A stretch of 64,000 nucleotides of DNA from the NCBI GenBank assembly GCA_030694365.1, contig JAUXYM010000070.1, forward strand, positions 1-64,000, written 5' to 3'. Shown here piece after piece: positions 15,759 through 25,547 of the stretch. This DNA comes from Nevskia sp. Its GTDB lineage: Bacteria > Pseudomonadota > Gammaproteobacteria > Nevskiales > Nevskiaceae. Every line of letters starts with the position of its first letter. Positions within the stretch are counted from its first letter, which is position 1. A model generated the notes under the pieces. The model ran no database searches, was not told where the DNA came from, and saw nothing but the letters and a program-made list of their open reading frames with translations. A program made the translations under genes and the position numbers.

Positions 15759-16460
15759 TTGGCCATGTTCGCGAAAACCTCCTCGTTCCTTGGCGCCGGC
15801 ATGCTGCTGGCTGCCGCCGGGCTCTCGACGATCACAGCCGGGATGCGCGATCGGGATCCAGCCCCGCAGCAGGTCGACAATGCTTTCGGCGGTTTGCCGG
15901 ACAGCGATGTCCGAATTGCTGCGTCGATCGCCGGGCCGGACGCCGAGTCCGCTTCGGCGGTAAGCCTGTTCTGGCCGGCAGGGCCGGGCCAGCAGGGTTC
16001 ATCTCCGGTGGTGGTCCCGGTGATCGTCTACTTCCGCGAAGCAGGCACTGCGCGCAGCGACAGCGAACATGCCGGCGCCGCGCGGGCGCTGGCGAAGTCG
16101 GCCGATGCGGTGGTGGTGTCGGTCAGCCTGCAGGCAGACCAGACCCGCGACGGCCTGGCCGCCTATCAATGGACACTGGCCAATGCCCAAGGCCTCGGCG
16201 GCGATCCGCGCCGCGTGGCGGTGATGGGCGAAGGCCAGGCCGGCGCGGTGGCGATGGCGGTTGCCGCCCGTGCCCAGTACGCCCCTCTGCTGCCGCCTTA
16301 CTACCTGGTGCTGGTCAATGCGCCCGCCACCAGCGTGGTGATCCAGCCGGCGACGGCGAAGCTGCCGCCGGCTTCAGACCCGCATCTCCGGGCCATCGCC
16401 TGGTCGGCGGCCACTGGCCGATCGGCAAGAAGCACCAATAAAACTTACCGGGCGATGTAG
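15759..16460 (+). CDS. Alpha/beta-hydrolase (HSL/esterase)-like protein with degenerate catalytic motifs, signal-like N-terminus
   Basis: 'VPVIVYFREAGTA...HAGAARALAKSADAVVVSV...RRVAVMGEGQAGAVAMAVAARAQ' follows an HSL-family layout, but the HGGG and GDSAG motifs are altered. Confidence 0.55.
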   Translation: MAMFAKTSSFLGAGMLLAAAGLSTITAGMRDRDPAPQQVDNAFGGLPDSDVRIAASIAGPDAESASAVSLFWPAGPGQQGSSPVVVPVIVYFREAGTARSDSEHAGAARALAKSADAVVVSVSLQADQTRDGLAAYQWTLANAQGLGGDPRRVAVMGEGQAGAVAMAVAARAQYAPLLPPYYLVLVNAPATSVVIQPATAKLPPASDPHLRAIAWSAATGRSARSTNKTYRAM

Positions 16461-16591
16461 AAGTGGCCAGCGCGGAAATTTCTGGAAATGCTCCCATGCG
16501 ATTGTTTGCCAAGGATTTTTACCAATGGCATGGCCTGTGCCCCTCAATCGTCACAGCCATCAAACCGCCCTCACAAGCCGGAGCCGTTGCT

Positions 16592-18109
16592 ATGACCCAG
16601 TCCTCGTTCGCCATTGCCGCCAGGCAGCAGATGTCCGCTTCCCCGCAACTGCAGCAGGCCATGCGTCTGTTGCAGATGTCGGCACTCGAATTCCAGGAGG
16701 AATTCCAGCAGGAGCTGGCCAGCAATCCCTTTCTGGAAGAGGGGGAATCGGGCGGCGAGCCTGGCGCTGAAGCCGCAGCGGCCGATGCCGGCAGCGCCGA
16801 GCCGGCGAACGAAAGCAGCGCGCAGCGGCTGGACGCGGACTCCGCTCACGACACCGCCCCGTTCGAAGCCGAGCACGACAGCTACTCGGTGGACGGCGTC
16901 GAAGTGTTGTCGCTGCAGGCGGCGGACTGGAACGAGCTGCCGGCACCCGGCTTCGAGAGCCTGTCACGCGGCGTCAGCGGCGATCCGGAAGCCGATCCCT
17001 GCAACTGGGTGTCGGCGGAAACCACGCTGCGCGAACACCTGCATGGCCAGGTCTGCGGCATCCAGCTCGATCAGCGCCAGCGCCTCGCTGCGGTGCTGGT
17101 GATCGAAACGCTCGATGACCAAGGCTACCTGCGCGACCCAGTGGCCGACACCGCGCTGGCGCTGGAACTCGAACCGAGCCTCGCAGCGCCGCTCAGCGAG
17201 GCCGAGATCGCCGAAGGCATCCGCATCGTCCAGCAATTCGATCCGGCCGGCGTTGCCGCCCGCGATCTGCCCGAATGTCTGAGCTTGCAGTTGCGTGCGC
17301 TAGCTCCCGCCACGCCGGGCCGCGAGCTGGCCGTGAAGCTGACTGGCCACCTCGAACTGCTGGCCCGGCGCGACTACCGCGAACTGCAACGCCGGCTCGA
17401 TTGCAGCGAACCGGCGATCCACGAAGCCCATGCGCTGATCCGTACGCTGGAGCCGCATCCGGGCTCGCACTTCGCGGCGGCGCGAGTCGATTACGTGGTG
17501 CCGGATGTCATCGTGGTTCGCCAGAAAGGCAAGCTCAACACGGTCATCAACCCGGCGGTGATGCCGCGCGCGCGCCTCAACAGCGGCTGCATCGATCTGC
17601 TGCGTCTGTCGCGTGACGGCAAGTACCCGGCGATGCAGCAGCAGTTGCAGGAAGCCCGCTGGCTGCTGCGCAACATCGAGCAGCGCTACGTCACCATCCA
17701 GCAGGTGGCCGAAGCGATCGTCGCGCGTCAGAAAGCGTTCTTCGAGTACGGCGAGATCGCCCTGAAGCCGCTGCTGCTGCGCGAGATCGCCGACGAACTG
17801 GGCCTGCATGAATCGACCCTGTCACGCGCCACCAGCAAGAAGTACATGGCGACGCCGCGCGGCACTTTCGAGTTCAAGCACTTCTTCTCGCGCCGCTTGA
17901 GCACCGATACCGGCGGCAGTTGCTCGGCCACGGCAGTGCGGGCGGCGATCAAGGAAATTATCGAAGGCGAAAATCGCGACGCGCCGCTGTCCGACGTCAG
18001 CCTGGCCAAGATGCTGACCGAAAACGGCATCTGCGTGGCCCGCCGCACGGTCACCAAATACCGCAACCAGCTCAAGCTGCCACCCGTCGAAATGCGCTGC
18101 CAGCCATGA
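16592..18109 (+). CDS. rpoN: RNA polymerase sigma-54 factor RpoN
   Basis: 'MTQSSFAIAARQQMSASPQLQQAMRLLQMSALEFQEEFQQELASNPFLEE'; C-terminal RpoN box 'ARRTVTKYRNQLKLPP'. ATG at 16592 preferred over the longer ORF. Confidence 0.95.
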   Translation: MTQSSFAIAARQQMSASPQLQQAMRLLQMSALEFQEEFQQELASNPFLEEGESGGEPGAEAAAADAGSAEPANESSAQRLDADSAHDTAPFEAEHDSYSVDGVEVLSLQAADWNELPAPGFESLSRGVSGDPEADPCNWVSAETTLREHLHGQVCGIQLDQRQRLAAVLVIETLDDQGYLRDPVADTALALELEPSLAAPLSEAEIAEGIRIVQQFDPAGVAARDLPECLSLQLRALAPATPGRELAVKLTGHLELLARRDYRELQRRLDCSEPAIHEAHALIRTLEPHPGSHFAAARVDYVVPDVIVVRQKGKLNTVINPAVMPRARLNSGCIDLLRLSRDGKYPAMQQQLQEARWLLRNIEQRYVTIQQVAEAIVARQKAFFEYGEIALKPLLLREIADELGLHESTLSRATSKKYMATPRGTFEFKHFFSRRLSTDTGGSCSATAVRAAIKEIIEGENRDAPLSDVSLAKMLTENGICVARRTVTKYRNQLKLPPVEMRCQP

Positions 18110-18231
18110 CCAGTTCGCAGATTCGTCCTGGCCATGTTGCCGGGCCTGCCCGCGTGTCGTCGCGGGCCGGTCGCCGCCGTGCTGCCACCCGCGCTGGCGT
18201 GACCGTTGGAGCGGGAGCTGGAGAGGCGCTG

Positions 18232-18606
18232 ATGCACACGCTGCTGATCGTCGACGATGAAGCCAGCAACAGCGAACCGCTGGAGGCGCTGCTCCAGGAA
18301 AACGGCTATCGGGTGTTCACCGCGGTCAACGGCCAGCACGGTCTCGAACGCATGGATGAAGTGGCCCCGGAGCTGGTGATTCTCGATTTCATGATGCCGG
18401 TGATGAACGGCGCGGAGCTGGGCCGCCGGCTGCGCGCCAACCAGGCGACCCGAAGAATTCCGATCCTGATGAACAGCGGCACCAGCGAAGCCACCGTGCG
18501 CGAGGATTTTTCCGGCTACGACGCTTTCCTGCGCAAGCCCTACAAGATCGCCGAACTGCTCAGCCTGGTTCGCGATCTGCTGGCGGCCTCGACGAAGCAA
18601 GCATGA
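18232..18606 (+). CDS. Single-domain response regulator (REC)
   Basis: 'MHTLLIVDDEASNSEPLEALLQENGYRV...PELVILDFMMPVMNGAEL...LRKPY'. Confidence 0.85.
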   Translation: MHTLLIVDDEASNSEPLEALLQENGYRVFTAVNGQHGLERMDEVAPELVILDFMMPVMNGAELGRRLRANQATRRIPILMNSGTSEATVREDFSGYDAFLRKPYKIAELLSLVRDLLAASTKQA

Positions 18607-19157
18607 GCCGGTCATTGAATCGCTGGCTGCTGGCTGTCGTGATCGGCGCAATGGCGGCCGGCTGCGCCAGCTCGGCACCCGACAGCGTGGCCGATGCCAA
18701 GCAGATCAATTCGGCGCAGCGCCCCGCGATCAGCAAGCCGGCCGCGAGCTTCCTGGTCGAGATGGTCGACGCCCGGCTGATGGATTTCGAGGAAGGCAAG
18801 CAGGCCGCCCAGCGCGGCAGCAGGCCGGCGATCCGCGACTACGGCCGGCTGATGATGCGCGACCAGACCCGGCTGCTGAGCCAGCTCGAACTGCTGGCGC
18901 TGGCGCTGCAGGTAACGGTGCCGGCGACGATCAGCGACGACAAGCGTGATGGCCTGAACGATCTGATCGATGCCGACCGCGACCGCTTCGACAAGCGCTT
19001 CATCAAGTCGATGCGCATCGATCACCAGCGCGATGTCGGCGCGTTCAAGGAAGCCAGCAAATTTTCCGATGCCGCGGTCGCCGATTTCGCGCGCCGCGAA
19101 CTGCCGCTGATCCAATCCCACCTGGATGGCATCGAAGCGATCAAGAAGGATTACTGA
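18603..19157 (+). CDS. DUF4142-like (ferritin-like fold) lipoprotein
   Basis: Lipobox-like 'AAGCASS'; 'FLVEMVDARLMDFEEGKQAAQRGSRPAIRDYGRLMMRDQ...HLDGIEAIKKDY'. Confidence 0.7.
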   Translation: MSRSLNRWLLAVVIGAMAAGCASSAPDSVADAKQINSAQRPAISKPAASFLVEMVDARLMDFEEGKQAAQRGSRPAIRDYGRLMMRDQTRLLSQLELLALALQVTVPATISDDKRDGLNDLIDADRDRFDKRFIKSMRIDHQRDVGAFKEASKFSDAAVADFARRELPLIQSHLDGIEAIKKDY

Positions 19158-19259
19158 GTTCTGTTGGAGTTCTGCGGGGCGTGACCGAGGAATCCCCCCT
19201 CGCCACACCTGGCTTGGCTGGCCACCAAGCCGCAACGCAATCGGCCAATTACAAGAACC

Positions 19260-19368
19260 GGGCGGGATAGCCGAAAGGCGTATCCCGCCACGTCGGCAAT
19301 GCGGCACCCGGACGGCGGGATACGCGGTGAAGCTGCTATCCCGCCCTACGCCCTACGCCCTACGCCCT
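19260..19368. repeat. Palindromic intergenic repeat (GGCGGGATA...TATCCCGCC) ending in a (GCCCTAC)3 tandem heptamer
   Basis: GGCGGGATA/TATCCCGCC stem at 19261-19289, second hairpin to ~19345, GCCCTAC x3 at 19343-19363. Confidence 0.75.
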
Positions 19369-19395
19369 GGATGACGCCGAGGCGATCAACGAAGA

Positions 19396-19424
19396 TTGAT
19401 AGGTATGCACGGCGTGCATACAAT
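19396..19424 (+). promoter_or_regulatory. Promoter/operator of brnTA: TTGATA-17-TACAAT enclosing the palindrome GTATGCAC-GGC-GTGCATAC
   Basis: -35-like TTGATA at 19396-19401, -10-like TACAAT at 19419-19424, perfect 8-3-8 palindrome at 19403-19421. Confidence 0.6.
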
Positions 19425-19430
19425 CAGCGC

Positions 19431-19700
19431 ATGAACTACGCGTGGGACGAAGCCAAGCGCCAGGAGAACATCCGCAAGCACGGTGTGGACTTCGCTGATG
19501 CGGTGGGCGTGTTCTTCGACGATTACGCCATCACCGAGCCAGACCCGGATGGCCAGGACGAAGCGCGCTTCGTCACCTTGGGTATGGGCGTGAATTTGCG
19601 CGTGCTGTTCGTGATCTGGACAGAGCGGCAAGGTGATACCTACCGCCTCATTTCGGCCCGCAAAGCCAGCCCCGGCGAGATTCGCCAGTATCAGGAGTAA
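19431..19700 (+). CDS. brnT: BrnT family type II toxin
   Basis: 'MNYAWDEAKRQENIRKHGVDFADAVGVFFDDYAITEPD...RLISARKASPGEIRQYQE'. Confidence 0.9.
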   Translation: MNYAWDEAKRQENIRKHGVDFADAVGVFFDDYAITEPDPDGQDEARFVTLGMGVNLRVLFVIWTERQGDTYRLISARKASPGEIRQYQE

Positions 19701-19705
19701 ACCCC

Positions 19706-19960
19706 ATGCGCGACGAATACGATTTCAGCAATGGCAAGCGCGGCGCCCTCATCACCGAACCGGGCAAGGAGCGCATCACCATCCGCCTGGATGCTGAAGT
19801 GCTTGCCTGGTTTCGCGATCAGGTGAAGGGCGGCGGCAACTACCAGACGCTGATCAACGAGGCGCTCAAGACGCACATCGGCATGTCCGGCAAGGAAGAT
19901 GTCCCGCTCACCGTGCGCAAGTTGCGCGAGGTGCTGCGGCAGGAACTGCGTGCGTCGTGA
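19706..19960 (+). CDS. brnA: BrnA family antitoxin
   Basis: 'RITIRLDAEVLAWFRDQVKGGGNYQTLINEALKTHI'; 5 bp downstream of brnT. Confidence 0.87.
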   Translation: MRDEYDFSNGKRGALITEPGKERITIRLDAEVLAWFRDQVKGGGNYQTLINEALKTHIGMSGKEDVPLTVRKLREVLRQELRAS

Positions 19961-19988
19961 AACAGCGACACCCCCATTCGCCGCTGGT

Positions 19989-20171
19989 CTCCTTCCCCCG
20001 CAGGCGGGGGAAGGTCGGGATGGGGGCGTTGGACGGTTGCGCTCGCATCAAACGCCCCGTCCAGGGCTTCCGCCCGTCGTCAGCGTGCTCGGAAGTGCCA
20101 TCCGAGGCACTTCCGAAAGTGCACACGCTGCCGACCCCCAGCCCTCCCCCGAAAAGCGCGGGGGAGGGAGC
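19989..20171. repeat. Composite palindromic intergenic repeat (ctccttcccccgc...gcgggggagggag)
   Basis: Inverted C/G-rich arms at both ends; internal GGAAGTGCC-ATCCGA-GGCACTTCC hairpin near 20091-20114. Confidence 0.7.
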
Positions 20172-20203
20172 AACGTAGAACTGGACGGCGGGATACCAGT
20201 GAA

Positions 20204-23200
20204 TTACGGGTGTTTGGCAACCGGTGCCAGCGCCGCAATCGTCGCAATCAGTTCCTTGACGATCACCGGCTTGGCGATGTGGGTCTGGAAGCCGGCATCG
20301 AGGGCGCGGGCGCGATCGTCGTTCTGGGCGAAGGCGGTGACCGCGATCGCCGGCATCGGCGGCCGGCCGCTGCTGCGCTCGAAGGCGCGGATCAAGGCCA
20401 GGGTTTCGTAGCCGTCCTGGCCGGGCATGGCGATGTCGCAGATCAGCAGATCCGGCAGGTCGCCATCGCTGCGCTGGATGCGCCGCACCGCTTCCTCGCC
20501 GGACGACAGCACCTCGACCACGGCACCGGTCTGCGACAGCAGCACGGCGAGCGGATCGCGCGATTCGACGTGATCATCGACCAGCAGCAGCCGCAGGCCG
20601 CCGAGGCTGGGCAGTGCCGCCGCCCGCTCGAAGCCGCTGATCGGCAGGATCGCCGAGGCTGCGCCGTCGCGGCGCAAGGGCAGGCGCACGGTGAACAGCG
20701 CGCCTAGCCCCGGCCCGGGGCTGGCGGCAACGACATTGCCGCGATGCAGTTCGCAGAGACTGCGGACCAGCATCAGCCCCAGGCCCAGGCCGCCCTGGCC
20801 ACGGCTGTTGCCGGTTTCATCGCGCCGGAAACGCTCGAACAACTGGGGCAGGAAATCGCTGTCGATGCCACGGCCGTCATCGCGGACCCGGATCACCGCG
20901 AAGTCGCCCTCGCGGCACGCCGACAGCCAGACGTGGCCGCCGGACGGGGTGAACTTGATGGCGTTCGACAGCAGGTTCCAGACGATCTGCTGGACCCGGT
21001 CGGCATCGCCTTCCAGGGTTTCGTCGGCGAGTTCGATCTCGGCGGCGAGCACGATGTGCTTGGCCAGCGCCTTGTCGCGCACGCTTTCGGCAGACGCGGC
21101 GATCACTGGCGCCAGCTTCACCGGCGTCAGCAGCAGGCTCAGCTTGCCGGTGATGATGCGGGTGGCATCGAGCAGGTCGTCGATCAGCCGCACCTGCTGC
21201 TCGACGCCGGTCTTGATGCCGGCGATCGCCCGCAGCATCAGCTTGCTGCCCTCGCCCTGGATGCTTTCCAGCACGTGCGCCCAGTTCTGGATGCCGTTCA
21301 GCGGCGAGCGCAGTTCGTGGGAAACGATGGCGAGGAATTCATCGCGGCTGCGCGCCGCCGCTTCGGCCTGCTTGCGCGCCTCGTGTTCGCGGACCAGCAA
21401 GGTGTCGCGCTCGATCTGGCCGCGTACCCGTTCGCTGATGTCGTAGACGATCAGCAGTACCGATTCGAGCAGGCCGCCACGATCGAACTCCGGCACCGCG
21501 CGGGCGCTGAAATGGCTGCGCTCGCGGCCCTGCGGCAGGCTGAAGCTGGACGACTGTTCCACCGCTTCGCTGAACGCGGCGCTGATGATCTCCACCGTGG
21601 CGCTGACGTACTGCGGCGGAAAGCCCAGTTCGGCTGCCGTGCGTCCGGCATAGGCCGCGCGGCTGATACCGAAGGCGGCCTCGGCTACCCGGTTGATGTA
21701 GAGATAGGCGAGGCTGCGATCGACGCGGGCGATCAGATCCGGCGCGTTCTCGGCCAGGGTCTCGAACTCGCGCTCGCGCTCGTAGAGCCTGCCCTCGGCC
21801 AGGGTTCGCTCGGTGATGTCCATGACCACGGCGATGAAGCCGATGACTTCTCCCGCTTCGTTCCACTCCGGCGTGTATTTGGCGTGGATGTAGCGCTCGC
21901 CAACGGGAATCGCCACCCGCGTCTGATAGTCCACCGCCTGTCCCGATATCACTCGCGAGATATAGGGCTGGATGGTCGCCAGCACCTGGTCGCCAGCGAC
22001 CTCCGTGATGTTGCGGCCGATCAATTGCTCCGGCGCCGTCACCGGCATCAGCGTCGCGAACGCCTGGTTCATGAACTGATAGCGCAGATCGGCACCGATG
22101 CGGGCGATCCCGATCGGTACGGCGGCGGTGATCGAGCGCAGCTCGCGCTCGCTGTCGCGCAACTGCTGCTCGACCCGGCGGCGCTCGGTGATCTCGCCAA
22201 GCACGCCGTAACCGATCGAGCTGCCGTCGTCGTCGTCCTGCACCAGCACCAGCTGCGAGCGCAGCCAGCGGACGCTGCCGTCGCTATGGACGACCCGGTA
22301 CTCGGCATCGAATTCGGCACCGCCAGCCAGCGTTTCCTTGAGCGCCGCCGAGACCCGCTGGCAATCGTCCGGATGGAGCGCGTCGCGCCAGTCCTGGATG
22401 GTGTAGACCGGCCGCTTCTCCTCGCCGAAGAACAGCGGATAGATGCCGGCATCGCCGTCGACCCGGCCGGTGGCGGGCTCGTAGCTCCAGGCCACCAGAT
22501 GCGCCGCGTCGAGCGCCAGTTGCAGACGCCGGCCGCTGGCGTTCTGCGCCTGTTCCTGCTGCTTGCGTTCGGTGATGTCGGCCGCCACGCCGTGGACCTG
22601 CGCACCCTGGCCGTCTTCATCGGCAATCAGGATGGCGCGGGCATCGAGCCAGGTCATGCCGCCGTCGGTGCGCAGCACCCGGAACTCTTCGCGGAACGTC
22701 TCTCCGCCGGTCATCAGCCGGCGCAGCGCGGTCTCGACCCGCAGCCGGTCTTTCGGGTGCAGCCGCCGCCGCCACGGGCCCAGCCGCCGGCAGGCTGCGG
22801 AGGTCAGGCCGAACATCGCGCACAGGGCATCGGAAATGCTCAAGCGCCGGGTCGGCGAGTGCAGGGTCCAGACGTGCAGTTGCGCGGCTTCCATCGCCTG
22901 ATGCAGGTTCTGCTCGCGCTCTGCCAGCGTGCGCACCACGGTACGCCGGTCGGTGATGTCTTCGGCAATGCCGACCACGCGGTCGATGGCACCATCGTCG
23001 CCGCGCACGGCGATGCCGCGATCGCGGATCCAGCGCTGTTCGCCGTTGCCGTCGATGAGGCGGTACTCGATCGCGAAGTGATCCTCGCCTTCTTTCGCCT
23101 CGCCCAAGGCCTCGAACGCGGCGGCGACCAGCGCACGATCCCCAGGGTGAATCTTGCCCGGCCAGCGCGCCTCGCCAGCCAGCAGCTCGGGTTCATCATG

Positions 23201-23722
23201 ACCCCAGCAGCGGCTGTAGCTGGGGCTGACATAGAGCTGCCGGCGGCTCTGCCAGTCGACGATCCAGAACACGTCGTCGACGTTTTCGATCAGCACGCTG
23301 AAGCGCTGCTTGACCTCGCGCAACTGCGAGCGGGTACGGCGGGCTTCGCTGATATCGCGCAGGCCGAGGGTCAGTTGCACGGCGACACCGGCAGCATCGC
23401 GCTCGACGCAGGCGGTGGCGTTCAGGCTGAGCGGCTGGCTGTCAGCGGAGCCGTAACGAAAATCAGCGGTGACGGTGTCGGTGGTGCCGGGCGCGAGCAA
23501 GGCCGTGGCGATCTGCTCCAGCGCCGGCAGATCGCGGCGATCGATGCGGCGCAGCAGTTCGGCGACCGGCAGCGGCTCGCCAGCCGGCAGATCGAGCAGC
23601 CGGGCGGCGGCTTCGTCGAGCACGAAAACGCCGCTGCGCGGATCGCCCTCGCAATAGCCGATGCCGATCGCGGCACTGAGCCGCAGCCGGCGCGCCTGGG
23701 CTGCCGCAATGGCGTCGACCAT
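20204..23722 (-). CDS. Multi-PAS hybrid histidine kinase with receiver domain
   Basis: Several PAS/PAC segments, H-box 'AIVSHELRSPLNGIQNW', HATPase 'IVWNLLSNAIKFTPSGG', C-terminal REC 'LLLVDDHVES...LLICDIAMPGQDGYE'. Confidence 0.93.
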   Translation of the reverse strand: MVDAIAAAQARRLRLSAAIGIGYCEGDPRSGVFVLDEAAARLLDLPAGEPLPVAELLRRIDRRDLPALEQIATALLAPGTTDTVTADFRYGSADSQPLSLNATACVERDAAGVAVQLTLGLRDISEARRTRSQLREVKQRFSVLIENVDDVFWIVDWQSRRQLYVSPSYSRCWGHDEPELLAGEARWPGKIHPGDRALVAAAFEALGEAKEGEDHFAIEYRLIDGNGEQRWIRDRGIAVRGDDGAIDRVVGIAEDITDRRTVVRTLAEREQNLHQAMEAAQLHVWTLHSPTRRLSISDALCAMFGLTSAACRRLGPWRRRLHPKDRLRVETALRRLMTGGETFREEFRVLRTDGGMTWLDARAILIADEDGQGAQVHGVAADITERKQQEQAQNASGRRLQLALDAAHLVAWSYEPATGRVDGDAGIYPLFFGEEKRPVYTIQDWRDALHPDDCQRVSAALKETLAGGAEFDAEYRVVHSDGSVRWLRSQLVLVQDDDDGSSIGYGVLGEITERRRVEQQLRDSERELRSITAAVPIGIARIGADLRYQFMNQAFATLMPVTAPEQLIGRNITEVAGDQVLATIQPYISRVISGQAVDYQTRVAIPVGERYIHAKYTPEWNEAGEVIGFIAVVMDITERTLAEGRLYEREREFETLAENAPDLIARVDRSLAYLYINRVAEAAFGISRAAYAGRTAAELGFPPQYVSATVEIISAAFSEAVEQSSSFSLPQGRERSHFSARAVPEFDRGGLLESVLLIVYDISERVRGQIERDTLLVREHEARKQAEAAARSRDEFLAIVSHELRSPLNGIQNWAHVLESIQGEGSKLMLRAIAGIKTGVEQQVRLIDDLLDATRIITGKLSLLLTPVKLAPVIAASAESVRDKALAKHIVLAAEIELADETLEGDADRVQQIVWNLLSNAIKFTPSGGHVWLSACREGDFAVIRVRDDGRGIDSDFLPQLFERFRRDETGNSRGQGGLGLGLMLVRSLCELHRGNVVAASPGPGLGALFTVRLPLRRDGAASAILPISGFERAAALPSLGGLRLLLVDDHVESRDPLAVLLSQTGAVVEVLSSGEEAVRRIQRSDGDLPDLLICDIAMPGQDGYETLALIRAFERSSGRPPMPAIAVTAFAQNDDRARALDAGFQTHIAKPVIVKELIATIAALAPVAKHP

Positions 23723-23725
23723 GGC

Positions 23726-23850
23726 CTAGAACGCTTTCAAGTTAGATGGACACATAAAAGCCCGTCATGCCCGCGCAGGCGGGCATCCAGTTTTGGCCGG
23801 AGCGCACCGCATCAGAACTGGATTCCCGCCTGCGCGGGAATGACGAGTGT
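23726..23850. repeat. REP/MITE-like element copy (CTAG-bounded left end, double hairpin)
   Basis: ctagaacgctttcaagttagatggacacataaaagcccgtcatgcccgcgcaggcgggcatccag...ctggattcccgcctgcgcgggaatgacgag. Confidence 0.85.
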
Positions 23851-23859
23851 TGGTGGGCA

Positions 23860-25260
23860 TCACTCGTTACCCGAGGCTCTGGCGGCGATCTCGCCGCCTT
23901 CGACCGCAGCGCCTTGCAAGCCGTACTCCTCAAGCCGGTTGTAAAGCGTCTTCAAGCTGATGCCGAGCTGTTCCGCCGTGTATTTCTTGACCCCGCCATA
24001 GAGTGCGAACGCGGCCAGGATCAACTGCTTCTCGGCGGCGGCGAGCGAGGTGCCGACCGGGATTTCGATCACCGTTTCCGGGTTGGCCGCCACTTCGGCA
24101 GGGCCGGTGGCCAAGGACAGCGCGCTGCCGATGTCGATCAGCTCGTCGCCCATGATGTAGGCGCGCTGCACGAAGTTGCGCAGCTCGCGGACATTGCCCG
24201 GCCAGCGTTGCGTTGCCAGCTTGGCAAGACCGTCCGCCGGGAAGCGCTTGTGGCTGGCGTGAGCCTGGTTGAGTTCGTCGAGAAAGCGCTGCGCCAGCAG
24301 TTCGACATCGCCCAGCCGCTCGCGCAGCGGCGGCATCTGGATCGGAAACACATTCAAGCGGTGGTAAAGATCGGCTCTGAGCTTGCCGGCCGCCACCGCC
24401 GCTTCCGGATCGCGATTGGTCGCGGCGATGACCCGGACATCGGTCTCCACTTCCCGGTCAGTGCCGATGCGCATGAACTTGCCGGTTTCCAGCACCCGCA
24501 GCAGCTTGACCTGCAGCTCGACCGGCATCTCGGTGATTTCATCGAGAAACAGCGTGCCGCCGTCAGCGCGCTCGAAATAGCCGCGTTGCTGGCGATCAGC
24601 CCCGGTGTAGCTGCCTTTCTCGTGGCCGAACATTTCGCTTTCGATCAGGTTCGGCGAGATCGCGCCGCAGTTGACCGCCATGAACGGCTGCTTCGGCCGC
24701 CGGCTCATCTCGTGCAGCGTTTGCGCGGCCAGTTCCTTGCCGGTGCCGCTTTCACCGATCAGCAGCACGGTGGCGGCGGTCGGCGCGACGCGGCTGATCT
24801 GGTCGTAGAGCACGCTCATGATCGGCGACTTGCCGAGCATGTGGCCGAAGTAGCCGACCCGGCGCAGCTCGCTGCGCAGCGCGCCGATCTGCGATTTCAG
24901 ATCCGAGGCTTTCGGCACCCGCTGCAGGATCGCCCGCAGCCGGGCGATGTTGACCGGCTTGACCAGGTAGTCGGCCGCGCCAGCGCGCAAGGCGGCGATC
25001 GCGGTCTCGACGCTGGCATTGCCGGTGATCAGGATGATCTCGGTCTCGGCGCGATTTTCGATGGCGTCGATCAGATCGAGGCCATCGCCATCCGGCAGGT
25101 GCAGATCGATCAGCACGATGTCCGGCTGCTGCCGGGTCAGCTGGATATGCGCGGCGCGCAGATCGGCCGCGCAGGCCGTGGTGAAGCCTTCGGCTTCGAC
25201 CAGCGCCGCCATCGACTCACGCGTGTTCTCGTCGTCATCGACGATCAAAGCATGCGCCAT
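23860..25260 (-). CDS. NtrC-family sigma-54-dependent response regulator (REC-AAA+-Fis)
   Basis: '[22 protein letters not shown]', '[22 protein letters not shown]', '[36 protein letters not shown]'. Confidence 0.95.
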   Translation of the reverse strand: MAHALIVDDDENTRESMAALVEAEGFTTACAADLRAAHIQLTRQQPDIVLIDLHLPDGDGLDLIDAIENRAETEIILITGNASVETAIAALRAGAADYLVKPVNIARLRAILQRVPKASDLKSQIGALRSELRRVGYFGHMLGKSPIMSVLYDQISRVAPTAATVLLIGESGTGKELAAQTLHEMSRRPKQPFMAVNCGAISPNLIESEMFGHEKGSYTGADRQQRGYFERADGGTLFLDEITEMPVELQVKLLRVLETGKFMRIGTDREVETDVRVIAATNRDPEAAVAAGKLRADLYHRLNVFPIQMPPLRERLGDVELLAQRFLDELNQAHASHKRFPADGLAKLATQRWPGNVRELRNFVQRAYIMGDELIDIGSALSLATGPAEVAANPETVIEIPVGTSLAAAEKQLILAAFALYGGVKKYTAEQLGISLKTLYNRLEEYGLQGAAVEGGEIAARASGNE

Positions 25261-25378
25261 TCAGCCTCTCTCCCCAAGCCAATGCGACATTCGATTCACC
25301 CAGCCACTCCGATGCTTTCGAGCACCGTACCACCTTCATCAGCGCGGTCAGCGGCGCTTGAACTTTATCCACACGGCA

Positions 25379-25533
25379 CTAGCGCGTTTTCAAATCAAAT
25401 GAATCCATGAAGTCCCGTCATGCCCGCGCAGGCGGGCATCCAGTTTCGCCGTAACGCGTCGCATCAACACTGGATTCCCGCCTGCGCGGGAATGACCAAT
25501 GACGTGTAGAGATCTGCAGGAGAAATGCGCTAG
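25379..25533. repeat. REP/MITE-like element copy, CTAG at both ends (155 bp)
   Basis: CTAGCGCGTTTTC...double hairpin...GAAATGCGCTAG. Confidence 0.85.
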
Positions 25534-25547
25534 CGGCCATCAACTGT

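Noticed and set aside
20744-23944. 1066-aa plus-strand ORF
   Set aside because: Antisense shadow of the multi-PAS kinase; no recognisable domain.
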